A stretch of 64,000 nucleotides of DNA from a virus: positions 1-64,000 of the IMG/VR virus record IMGVR_UViG_3300010373_000001. One strand, given 5' to 3'. Under the pieces are notes generated by a model. That model was not told the DNA's origin. It did no database searches and was given only the letters and a program-made list of their open reading frames with translations. This document shows positions 7,139 to 13,798 of the stretch, piece after piece. Each line of letters starts with the position of its first letter. Position 1 is the stretch's first letter. Position numbers and translations under genes: made by a program.

Positions 7139-7477
7139 TTACTTTACCGTTGACATTGGCCCGCCTTTAGCGTGCCTTCCCATCGCTGTGTCACCTGTTC
7201 TGGCTACTGCTGAAACGTCCTTAGCATGATTATAAGATCCTGCATGGCGTCCCTTTGATGGCCCGCCTACCAGAGTGGTTGAACCTGAGCTATTACCGAA
7301 CTGACTTCCTAGCGCATGTGAAGCATGCTCTCCTGAGCTAGAGCCAAACATAGCTCTGGCCTTCTCTGCCGCTCTTGCTGAAGCTTTGCCGATAGATGAC
7401 TTCTCAAGCGTGCCGCTTCTTATTTTACGTGCTAGGGACTTCTGCTGCCTCCTGCGCTGTAGTGCATTCTGGGCCAT
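7139..7477 (-). CDS. Basic, Ser/Gly-rich hypothetical protein
   Basis: The 112-residue protein begins with an Arg/Gln/Lys helix (LQRRRQQKSLARK), then becomes Ser/Gly/His-rich (GSQFGNSSGSTT). It is very basic, has no hydrophobic core and is likely disordered, possibly nucleic-acid or virion associated. It is the last of a block of similar small genes at 7.1-9.3 kb. The family is not recognised. Confidence 0.5.
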   Translation of the reverse strand: MAQNALQRRRQQKSLARKIRSGTLEKSSIGKASARAAEKARAMFGSSSGEHASHALGSQFGNSSGSTTLVGGPSKGRHAGSYNHAKDVSAVARTGDTAMGRHAKGGPMSTVK

Positions 7478-7486
7478 GTTTAATCC

Positions 7487-8041
7487 TTACATTGCATAGC
7501 GTGGAAGCATTTTCTGCATTCTCGCTACTCTAGTTGGGTCTTGTATTACAACTGGGTTCTTAGCGACAGAAACACCATACTGTTTAGCTAGCTGTATCTG
7601 CTCGGGCGGCGTCAAACCTGGCTTGCCCAGATGTGAAAGTTTTTCTACGGGATTTCCCGTTGGCTTGTATCTTACTACGTTCATGGTGTTCTCTTCCTGA
7701 ACGTAGCTAGCTTCAGCGCGAATTCTTCTCATAGGATCATATCCTGACGGCCAGAAGTAGTCCTGGTTATCAATCTTAGATCCTTTGTGAACTCCGCGCT
7801 GGTAAGAGCGCTCAGTAAGCTTTTCCTGAACTCTCTCAAGTAGTCTATCCTCGCGGCGGTCAGTAATTGTGCCAAGATAACCATCAGGGTACTCTGCGCC
7901 AGGAATCTTATTCTTAGCAGCGCGGGCAGCGTCCAGCGGTGAACGGTAGTTAATTACCGCAGCGTTACCGCCACCACCTACTGTAGCACCGCCTGGAAAC
8001 GTAGGACCGGGCTGTGTGTCTACCCACCAATTACTAGGCAT
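7487..8041 (-). CDS. Hypothetical protein of the 7-9 kb block
   Basis: The 184-residue protein has a Gly/Pro-rich N-terminus, then YRSPLDAARAAKNK and PDGYLGTITDRREDRL, and a long charged middle. It ends with a helical LTPPEQIQLAKQYGV segment and a basic tail. It is the best-folded-looking member of the block. Its ATG overlaps the stop of the upstream gene by one base. No function is recognised. Confidence 0.55.
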   Translation of the reverse strand: MPSNWWVDTQPGPTFPGGATVGGGGNAAVINYRSPLDAARAAKNKIPGAEYPDGYLGTITDRREDRLLERVQEKLTERSYQRGVHKGSKIDNQDYFWPSGYDPMRRIRAEASYVQEENTMNVVRYKPTGNPVEKLSHLGKPGLTPPEQIQLAKQYGVSVAKNPVVIQDPTRVARMQKMLPRYAM

Positions 8042-8316
8042 TAGTTCCTCGCAGCGTATGCTCTCTGCATAGTAGCGTCTTTAGGAGTACGAACTTTTTC
8101 CTTGATAGTCGTAGGGCTGGTCTTGCGTGTCTTTACCATAGCCCTGCTGTGCGTGTTGGAATTATCCAGTTCGCGTTTTCTGTCGGCCTTGCTATTGCTT
8201 TCGTACTGCTCTTTCATGAAATGAAGTTCGCGTTTGGCATGGCTCGTAGCAGAACTAACTAGAGCTTGTGTGCCCTGCGCACCGAACTGAAGCGTGCTGA
8301 TATTCCTGTTGCCCAT
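8041..8316 (-). CDS. Small basic hypothetical protein
   Basis: The 91-residue protein is mostly charged and polar (KRELHFMKEQYESNSKADRKRE), likely a single helix followed by a disordered Lys/Thr-rich tail. It overlaps both neighbours by one base, so translation is coupled. No family is recognised. Confidence 0.5.
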   Translation of the reverse strand: MGNRNISTLQFGAQGTQALVSSATSHAKRELHFMKEQYESNSKADRKRELDNSNTHSRAMVKTRKTSPTTIKEKVRTPKDATMQRAYAARN

Positions 8317-8558
8317 TAGTTCGATGTCCGGTTTCTGTCTGTCGTTCTGGGACTGATCTTTTCCGAGATCCTACCGACATTGTGACTAACATGCTGGGCT
8401 CTCACGTTATCCCACATAGTATTCTTATGAGCAGTTGCGGCACCGTGAAACTCTTCAGATCTAGATGCTTTTCTGTACTCAGCAGAATGAGCCCCCACCA
8501 TACCACGAGCATTTGCTCTCCGCAGCATTTCCTGTGGGCTAGTGGTCATGAGTGCCAT
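8316..8558 (-). CDS. Small basic hypothetical protein
   Basis: The 80-residue protein contains PQEMLRRANARGMVGAHSAEYRKAS and a His/Arg/Ser-rich remainder. It has low hydrophobicity and high charge, like the rest of the block. It overlaps the next gene by one base. No family is recognised. Confidence 0.5.
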   Translation of the reverse strand: MALMTTSPQEMLRRANARGMVGAHSAEYRKASRSEEFHGAATAHKNTMWDNVRAQHVSHNVGRISEKISPRTTDRNRTSN

Positions 8559-8561
8559 TGG

Positions 8562-8930
8562 TCAGACTCTCTGCCCGTATGCTCTCTTAGACCAGAAGTC
8601 ACCAGCAGAACCAGTGCCATCACTTCTCCTGATAGCAGGAGACATAAGCTTTACGTTTCTTTCTGTGGCCGATGACTCTGCCGCATTCTTCTTGTAAAGG
8701 GTCGCACTGATATGGAACCTTGGTCCCTGTGCTTCCTTAATAAGAGTGCGACCGCGTACATTAGCAGTCTTACCCGGTGCAGTCCCGCCTGCGGTATTCT
8801 TACGCGGAACGCTGATAGTGTTGGCAGATCTCCTGCCACTTGCGTTTACGCAGTGCTTCATCCACTTGTCACCCATTGTAGGGAAACTGCTGGTTGACTT
8901 ACCGCCGTAGGAACGTGTAGAGGTTACCAT
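8562..8930 (-). CDS. Basic, Ser/Thr/Gly-rich hypothetical protein
   Basis: The 122-residue protein is basic, with scattered Gly, Ser, Thr and Lys (GGTAPGKTANVRGRTLI) and one short possible strand (PRFHISATLYKK). It ends DFWSKRAYGQRV. It is probably largely disordered. No family is recognised. Confidence 0.5.
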   Translation of the reverse strand: MVTSTRSYGGKSTSSFPTMGDKWMKHCVNASGRRSANTISVPRKNTAGGTAPGKTANVRGRTLIKEAQGPRFHISATLYKKNAAESSATERNVKLMSPAIRRSDGTGSAGDFWSKRAYGQRV

Positions 8931-8940
8931 TTAATCCTCA

Positions 8941-9255
8941 TTAATTTGTATTGATCGTGTGGCTGAAATTAGGATTCAGTTGGTTGTATGTGCTGTCTGA
9001 ATAGCCATCATTCTTTGAGGGTAGCTGCCCATTAGGAGTTTGCCTCTGGGCATCAGCATCGCTATTCCCGTTCTGCGGGGATCTTATATTGAAATAAAGA
9101 TCCATAACAGAGTGAGGTCTGCGGGCAGCATCAGATGACTGCTGGTTAAACGCATTAGACGTAGCCTGAAGAGAATACGGGCTGCCAGTTGTGGCACCTG
9201 TTTTAAACTCAGCAGATCTTCCTGGTGCTGTAGTACTTCCTGTTACTGGAAGCAT
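8941..9255 (-). CDS. Gln/Asn/Ser-rich hypothetical protein
   Basis: The 104-residue protein is dominated by Ser, Thr, Asn, Gln and Gly with few charges, and ends NPNFSHTINTN. It is likely disordered. I chose ATG 9255 (GAGG five bases upstream) over an ATG at 9273 that overlaps the SpoVS-like gene. It is the first member of the small-protein block. Confidence 0.5.
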   Translation of the reverse strand: MLPVTGSTTAPGRSAEFKTGATTGSPYSLQATSNAFNQQSSDAARRPHSVMDLYFNIRSPQNGNSDADAQRQTPNGQLPSKNDGYSDSTYNQLNPNFSHTINTN

Positions 9256-9262
9256 AGTTTCC

Positions 9263-9538
9263 TCACGTTGCAAAAATTTTGAATACTATTGCCGTTACCG
9301 TGCCGTCTGGCATGTCAACGTCAGTAAACCCTGGCCTCATTGATAGTGTAAGACCTCTGGCCCCCACATAGCTCTGAGCGATAGCTACAGCCTTGACAGC
9401 CTGATTGACTGCCGCCGCACCTATAGCCCTGAGGATGACTTTTCTTCCGTCATAAATACCGTGTGATATTGCTGAAGCGAGCGCTGGTGCAGAAGAACTG
9501 CCCTTTACTCTCAGTACTGTATCCTGTTCAGTAGACAT
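9263..9538 (-). CDS. SpoVS-family protein
   Basis: The 91-residue protein matches the stage V sporulation protein S family along its length. It has VLRVKGSSSAPALASAI at the N-terminus, the diagnostic ILRAIGAAAVNQAVKAVAIA helix at about residues 35-54, then GLTLSMRPGFTDV and TAIVFKI. SpoVS folds like the Alba nucleic-acid-binding proteins and controls spore development in Bacillus. In a phage it could bind nucleic acid or influence host development; both are inference. A short palindrome (9550-9564) lies just upstream of its GGAG ribosome site. Family length is about 86 residues, so this one is complete. Confidence 0.85.
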   Translation of the reverse strand: MSTEQDTVLRVKGSSSAPALASAISHGIYDGRKVILRAIGAAAVNQAVKAVAIAQSYVGARGLTLSMRPGFTDVDMPDGTVTAIVFKIFAT

Positions 9539-9549
9539 ATAATGCTCCT

Positions 9550-9564
9550 ATAATAGCCTATTAT
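9550..9564. promoter_or_regulatory. Palindrome upstream of the SpoVS-like gene
   Basis: Two 7-base arms (ATAATAG and CTATTAT) flank one central base, directly in front of the ribosome site. It could be an operator or a weak hairpin. The A/T-rich arms also contain -10-like strings, so a promoter element here is possible but not shown. Confidence 0.3.
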
Positions 9565-9579
9565 TACATGTCTAGGATA

Positions 9580-9918
9580 TCACAGTTTAAGCGGCTCCAG
9601 CAGCTTGCAGAAATCCTCACCAGTCATGGTGACATACCACTTCATCGGGTCTGTCGTCCCTATTTTCTTGTGCCACACAACCCCTATATCGGCCCCGGCA
9701 TTCTTCTTCTCTGCCTCAGCCTCTTTCAGCCACTCAGACAGTAAAGTCCTTTTCTGATTTTTAACCTCTACAACTACCGCTAGGGGAGACATATCAATGT
9801 CTCCCCTGTCAGCGGCCCCCATAGGGGGATTTCTTTTTGCTGCAAATCCTTTTTCGAGAAGAGCGTTTACTACTGCTGTTTCAGCTTGCGTGCCCTTCTG
9901 CTTACTTCTGTTTACCAC
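9580..9918 (-). CDS. PD-(D/E)XK nuclease, Holliday-junction-resolvase-like
   Basis: The 112-residue protein has the resolvase-type layout: an N-terminal helix with Glu (KGTQAETAVVNALLEKGF), GAADRGDID with the metal-binding Asp, then VVVEVKNQKR carrying the E-x-K pair. A final strand is IGVVWHKK. Such enzymes cleave branched DNA during phage recombination and packaging. It overlaps the upstream membrane-protein gene by 17 bases. A second resolvase-like gene lies at 13201-13560. Confidence 0.75.
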   Translation of the reverse strand: MVNRSKQKGTQAETAVVNALLEKGFAAKRNPPMGAADRGDIDMSPLAVVVEVKNQKRTLLSEWLKEAEAEKKNAGADIGVVWHKKIGTTDPMKWYVTMTGEDFCKLLEPLKL

Positions 9919-10801
9919 CTTTTGCCGCTATCTGTAGTCTGTTTTCCTCTTTTATATCTCCCCTGCGAAGATACGCCATACCTGTGCCCGCGATACTTCC
10001 GATGATGGCTGCAATTGGCACAGCCTCCATAAACGGGGCAAGATGCACAAGCAGGATAAGATTAAAAAATGTGAAGATGGCTGTCCATCGGAACGACATC
10101 GATACCATCGAAGCTTCTCTGACGTGTACTTTATGATCCTCTGTCAGTACTACGTCTTTTGTATCTTCACTGACATACTTCAGCATGTGATTCATGACGA
10201 AATCCAGATGATAGCCCAGTAGATCTTCGTCTGTCCGTCGATCAGCTTCCATGTAGTGTCTGTACCAGGATTCATACATGTCTTGCTCGAATCCTTCAGC
10301 GACATTAACTTTAACAAGCTTGTCGCATACTGAGCATCCTGTAGAAACCATCACCGGAAAAGTGTAGGTAAAGATCGCGGGGGGAATTTCCTGAATGGTG
10401 TTGTTAAACCCACCCTCACGGTACGGTATTACCTCAGATATATAAGTACTTCCCGCACCACCAGCGCCGCCGCCCCAGTTTTCTGTTCTGGTAGTTGATA
10501 TGACTTTCCCTGTACCAGTCAGAATTCCTGTACCAGTCAGCGTTGGGCTAGCTTGCTCGATGATAGCTTTGCTCCATAGCTCCTGAGTAGGAGTTGTCCC
10601 AAACTTCTTTCTTGTTCTCTCGTCAACTACGCCCATATCTATTCCGCTGTCTATGTACTCCAGGCATACCAGATTCTCTACCCCACCGCCGATTTCGTAG
10701 ATGTAGTGATAGTACCCGCCACCGAAATCAGCAGGTTCAAAAATTTCCTTGATTGTCTTGCCTGTTATAGTGCTGTATGATTCCTTAACATGCCTCCGCA
10801 T
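9902..10801 (-). CDS. Hypothetical protein with C-terminal membrane hairpin and tail-tube-like motif
   Basis: The 299-residue protein has a soluble N-terminal ~230 residues and two C-terminal hydrophobic spans (about residues 238-275, AIFTFFNLILLVHLAPF then VPIAAIIGSIAGTGMAYL) with a basic tail. A Gly-rich linker precedes VIPYREGGFNNTIQEIP near residue 125. That stretch closely resembles VIAYREGGYNTTTQKMP in this phage's own tail tube protein. CSVCDK is a possible metal pair. The function is unknown; a membrane-anchored exclusion or injection-related role is speculation. Confidence 0.55.
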   Translation of the reverse strand: MRRHVKESYSTITGKTIKEIFEPADFGGGYYHYIYEIGGGVENLVCLEYIDSGIDMGVVDERTRKKFGTTPTQELWSKAIIEQASPTLTGTGILTGTGKVISTTRTENWGGGAGGAGSTYISEVIPYREGGFNNTIQEIPPAIFTYTFPVMVSTGCSVCDKLVKVNVAEGFEQDMYESWYRHYMEADRRTDEDLLGYHLDFVMNHMLKYVSEDTKDVVLTEDHKVHVREASMVSMSFRWTAIFTFFNLILLVHLAPFMEAVPIAAIIGSIAGTGMAYLRRGDIKEENRLQIAAKGGKQK

Positions 10802-10818
10802 TCTGCCCTCCTAAGCTG

Positions 10819-11235
10819 TTAGCTCAGTTTAGCAGCCCACTTCCACCATTCTTTCCTGGGCGGGCCGACTGCTTCCATTTCAGGGAACCTTACAGCAATT
10901 CCCTTTTTAAATGCATACTCACAGCAATCTCTTGTGCCGCGAGAGCTATCCACCGGGAAGCCTAGCACAAGATCAGCACCGCTGTCAACCATTTCGTGAT
11001 TACGAATCGGACCAGCCGCTCTACCGTGCTGATTCCAGTCCGCAATAAATCTTCGGAAGTTAGCCCGCGTAGCTTCCGCGTACATATAGGCGAAGAGATC
11101 GGCCCCCGTTGGGCAGTCCCCGAATTTTAGCATCAGAAGCAGCGGCGGTACTCCAAGATCATTGATCGCATCAAATATCAGTTCCCAGTCATAGTAGTCT
11201 CTGGAACCTGTGATGATAACTGTAGAAGAGTACAT
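10819..11235 (-). CDS. DUF2493/SLOG-family nucleotide-binding-like protein
   Basis: The 138-residue Rossmann-like protein matches the DUF2493 (YspA-type SLOG) pattern: VIITGSRDY at the N-terminus, FGDCPTGADLFA near the middle, AGPIRNHEMVDSGADLVLGFP, and SRGTRDCCEYAFKKGI. SLOG proteins bind nucleotides or nucleotide-derived signals; phage members are uncharacterised. It starts one base past the preceding stop and is co-transcribed with recombination genes. Its ligand cannot be read from the sequence. Confidence 0.7.
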   Translation of the reverse strand: MYSSTVIITGSRDYYDWELIFDAINDLGVPPLLLMLKFGDCPTGADLFAYMYAEATRANFRRFIADWNQHGRAAGPIRNHEMVDSGADLVLGFPVDSSRGTRDCCEYAFKKGIAVRFPEMEAVGPPRKEWWKWAAKLS

Positions 11236-11236
11236 C

Positions 11237-11695
11237 TTAGTCCTTGGTGTAGGTTCTTCTGGTCAGTTCCCTTGATACCAGGAACTTAGCTCTGTCCAGC
11301 CTGCGGTAGATTGTCTCGATGACCTTACGGTAGGCATAGGCTGAGCTAACCTTATCTTCCTGCCGCGCATACCCTTCGTCCATCATGACGATAGATTTCA
11401 GTTCAGAGACAGTCTTAGCTTTACCCTTGTTGTCTATCTGAAGTCCTGCCGAAACAATGTCCAGCGCTGTCTGCTCACCCTTCTCGTCAATCTCTGCTGC
11501 TGCTAGCTGTACTTCTACGTATGATAGCCAGGATTCAAACTGCCCGAATAGTACCATTAGCTCTTCAGAATTGATTGCAGTGATATCGGGTGGCAGTTCC
11601 GGGATATTAAACTCCGGCTCGTCCGGAAGAGAAAATCCCTGACCTCTTACCTGCTTGACTGCGGTATGTGATGACATACCAAGTTTGTAGCTCAT
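11237..11695 (-). CDS. Conserved helical phage protein beside the exonuclease gene
   Basis: The 152-residue protein has ITAINSEELMVLFGQFESWLSYVEVQLAAAE, a variable middle, and YAYRKVIETIYRRLDRAKFLVSRELTRRT. This pattern recurs in actinophages next to RecB/Cas4-type exonucleases. It looks like a long helical hairpin or coiled coil. A recombination accessory role is inferred from position only. Confidence 0.6.
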   Translation of the reverse strand: MSYKLGMSSHTAVKQVRGQGFSLPDEPEFNIPELPPDITAINSEELMVLFGQFESWLSYVEVQLAAAEIDEKGEQTALDIVSAGLQIDNKGKAKTVSELKSIVMMDEGYARQEDKVSSAYAYRKVIETIYRRLDRAKFLVSRELTRRTYTKD

Positions 11696-11940
11696 TCTTC
11701 CCTCTTACATGGGGCGGTCTTAGTTGCCTGGTAAACGATTCGCTTTAGCTGCTCTTCAACCTCAGTCGGTCCTACGTGCTGGTACTTCTCACAGTCTCTC
11801 ACAGCCGCTTCCTTTGTGTCCCTGACATGGATAAGGTGACGATACCCGAAGCCCTCGATAACGTAGGAGATATACTGAGTCTTATATGTAGGTCTATCCT
11901 CGTCTGAGACTGTTTTTCTGTTCTTAAACATCTTTCTCAT
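11692..11940 (-). CDS. Small hypothetical protein
   Basis: The 82-residue protein begins with a basic segment, then YKTQYISYVIEGFGYRHLIHV and a helical, charged C-terminus. It may be a small alpha/beta fold. It lies between the exonuclease gene (17-base overlap) and the helical protein gene (4-base overlap), so it is translated with them. No family is recognised. Confidence 0.5.
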   Translation of the reverse strand: MRKMFKNRKTVSDEDRPTYKTQYISYVIEGFGYRHLIHVRDTKEAAVRDCEKYQHVGPTEVEEQLKRIVYQATKTAPCKREE

Positions 11941-12904
11941 ATGCTCTGCAAAGAGAGCATCCTCCTTTTCCGTGCGGGCACTCAGGAGGTTTCCCTTCTG
12001 TGAGCGCCGATTTTATGGATTCGACATTGACTAGCATAGGCTGGAGGATATCATCTGACGGGTACACAATAAACTCACGAACCTGCTGGTTGGCCTTGAA
12101 TTCGTACAGGAACACGATCTTGTCGAACGGCATACCCATTTCCTTAGCCATCCACAGATAGATGTTGCCCTGCTTAACGTGAGCTAACAGTGGACGGTGA
12201 ATAGATTTCCACATACCCTCAACGTCGTTGATAGTTTTAGTGCCGATTTTCAGCGTGTTATTCTCGAAAATCGTCGGGGCTTCGAACTTCAGTGTGCCTA
12301 TGCCGACTGACTTGATTTCGATCAGGCAATCATGCTTGATCAGGCCACCATCAGCATGCCCGGAAACAGGCAGCGAAGTTGATCTAAGTGTAACCTCACG
12401 ATACTCCCACTCATGTTCGTGACTTGAAGCTGGATAGTTTGGCTGCCAGTTAATGTAGTCAGGAGTAAGCGGGGGCTTTACTGAGTTAGAGATCCTAGTA
12501 TCACACTTCCCGCAGTACCAGTCTCCCCAGAGGAGTCCTGTATCCGATAGCCAATCCTGCCACTTAGAATGAATTCTGTTTCCCTCGGAGAAGACATTCT
12601 CCAGTGTGAATGAATATCTGCCAGGTGGTTCTGGCATTCCTGACATTCTGTAATATGTTGCTCTAGGGCACCAATCGGCTCTAGCCATTTCGGATGGATA
12701 GACAACATTACTTCTTCTCCTGCCTCTTTCCGCATTCTTATGATGACGGGCCAGAAGAACCTTCTTTATCTCCGGCAGTACTAGCCCGGACATAGCTTTT
12801 ATTTCTGAGTAGTCAGCGAAGTCGCCTGTTTTCTCAACTCTTTTTCTCGTCGGTCCCGTCGTATCTTTCTTAAGTTTTGCAAGGCGTCTTGCTCGCTCGT
12901 CCAT
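11924..12904 (-). CDS. Cas4-like PD-(D/E)XK exonuclease with Fe-S cysteines
   Basis: A 326-residue RecB/Cas4-type nuclease. Motif II is SGHADGG and motif III is LIEIKSVGIG, supplying the metal-binding Asp and the E-x-K pair; VKQGNIYLWMAK gives the conserved Q-x3-Y helix. One Cys in ADWCPRATYY and three near the C-terminus (ECPHGKGGCSLC) fit the four-Cys Fe-S cluster of Cas4/AddB nucleases. An extra CGKC may bind zinc. It likely resects DNA ends for RecA-linked recombination. I chose ATG 12904, five bases after GGAG; this overlaps the WhiB gene by about 106 bases. Confidence 0.75.
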   Translation of the reverse strand: MDERARRLAKLKKDTTGPTRKRVEKTGDFADYSEIKAMSGLVLPEIKKVLLARHHKNAERGRRRSNVVYPSEMARADWCPRATYYRMSGMPEPPGRYSFTLENVFSEGNRIHSKWQDWLSDTGLLWGDWYCGKCDTRISNSVKPPLTPDYINWQPNYPASSHEHEWEYREVTLRSTSLPVSGHADGGLIKHDCLIEIKSVGIGTLKFEAPTIFENNTLKIGTKTINDVEGMWKSIHRPLLAHVKQGNIYLWMAKEMGMPFDKIVFLYEFKANQQVREFIVYPSDDILQPMLVNVESIKSALTEGKPPECPHGKGGCSLCRAYEKDV

Positions 12905-13197
12905 TCCCACTCCGGTCTAGCTTCCCCTTTTTCCGGGGGAAACCTCTTCCTGATTGCTTTCCGCGTTGTTTCACTTGTTCCGCCCCAGACTCCCTCTTTG
13001 CAGTTATTCGTGAGCGCAAAAATGAGGCACTCATGGCGTATAGGGCAGACCACATTATCCGCCGAACCGTTGCAGAACTCAAGAGCCGGAATATTATCTT
13101 CTTCGTCAAAAAAAGGATCATAGTCTCGGGACAGCGGAACGTTCTTGCATTTGGCTTTCGACCAGTCCGGAGGGTTCTGCCTCAAATGTAGTACCAT
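12799..13197 (-). CDS. WhiB-family Fe-S transcription regulator
   Basis: The 132-residue protein has four cysteines (17, 42, 51, 57), CPIRHECLIFALTNN and the diagnostic GVWGG turn (about 69-73), followed by a basic RKAIRKR tail. WhiB proteins carry an Fe-S cluster, bind the host sigma factor and DNA, and are confined to Actinobacteria and their phages. The gap between the second and third Cys is eight residues rather than the two typical of host proteins. The last ~35 codons overlap the exonuclease gene. It may redirect host transcription, as shown for the mycobacteriophage TM4 WhiB. Confidence 0.85.
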   Translation of the reverse strand: MVLHLRQNPPDWSKAKCKNVPLSRDYDPFFDEEDNIPALEFCNGSADNVVCPIRHECLIFALTNNCKEGVWGGTSETTRKAIRKRFPPEKGEARPEWEWTSEQDALQNLRKIRRDRREKELRKQATSLTTQK

Positions 13198-13200
13198 TAA

Positions 13201-13560
13201 TCATTGTATTTCTCCCTCACTGATATCATAAGACCCTGCGTACTTAGCTATCTGCCTGAACATGATGAAATCTTCCTTGTCAAGCACAACCACGGTCATG
13301 CCGTCCTCAGCAAACTCTACCTCAAATACAGGGGTCTTATTGTCTAATAGTGCGTTGTCCCACAACTTCCTCAGTTCCCTGGAATCCAGAGGGTAGATAG
13401 ATTTCGTGGTTGTTTTCATTTCTATCATTTCAGCGGAAGTTACGATGTCACCTTTAGAGTGCCACTGATTTCCGCTGCCAGGGGTAAGGTGCCCACCATA
13501 CTGACGGGCACCTCGCCTCTCCTGAATTTTACTTCTACGCTGATGTACCGTTCTGGTCAT
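13201..13560 (-). CDS. Holliday-junction-resolvase-like nuclease
   Basis: The 119-residue protein contains RQYGGHLTPGSGNQWHSKGDIV and MIEMKTTTKS, the phage resolvase-like pattern with metal-binding Asp and an E-x-K pair, then PVFEVEFAEDG. It would cut four-way junctions or other branched DNA. I chose ATG 13560 (AGGA just upstream; 26-base overlap with the upstream gene) because residues before it run through that gene. It sits directly after RecA in transcription order, which fits a recombination role. Confidence 0.75.
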   Translation of the reverse strand: MTRTVHQRRSKIQERRGARQYGGHLTPGSGNQWHSKGDIVTSAEMIEMKTTTKSIYPLDSRELRKLWDNALLDNKTPVFEVEFAEDGMTVVVLDKEDFIMFRQIAKYAGSYDISEGEIQ

Positions 13561-13798
13561 TATTCCTGTACGTTTCGTAAAGGGTTGCCCTGACTTCATC
13601 CTGAACAAACAATTCAGCGAACGCGAGGAATCCAAGAGCCTCGATATTGCTCAGTCCCTTGGAATTCATTACTGAATAAGTTTCGTTGCCCTCGCTATCC
13701 ATCCCCTTAGCAATAACAATTGCTGAGATAGGGGAAATCGTAACTCCCTCTTCGTCTACCCAGTCAAGAGGCAGACCTAGTGCTGTGTAATCATTCAC
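13535..13798 (-). CDS. Small conserved hypothetical protein
   Basis: The 87-residue protein has ISPISAIVIAKGMDSEGNETYSV followed by a helical SNIEALGFLAFAELFV segment. This short beta-then-helix pattern recurs in phages next to recA-like genes, with no known function. It overlaps recA by eight bases and the resolvase-like gene by 26. Confidence 0.55.
   Translation of the reverse strand: MNDYTALGLPLDWVDEEGVTISPISAIVIAKGMDSEGNETYSVMNSKGLSNIEALGFLAFAELFVQDEVRATLYETYRNNDQNGTSA

Noticed and set aside
13201-13635. Longer form of the resolvase-like protein from 13635
   Set aside because: The extra residues run through the upstream gene in another frame, and ATG 13560 has an AGGA just upstream and starts near the conserved region.
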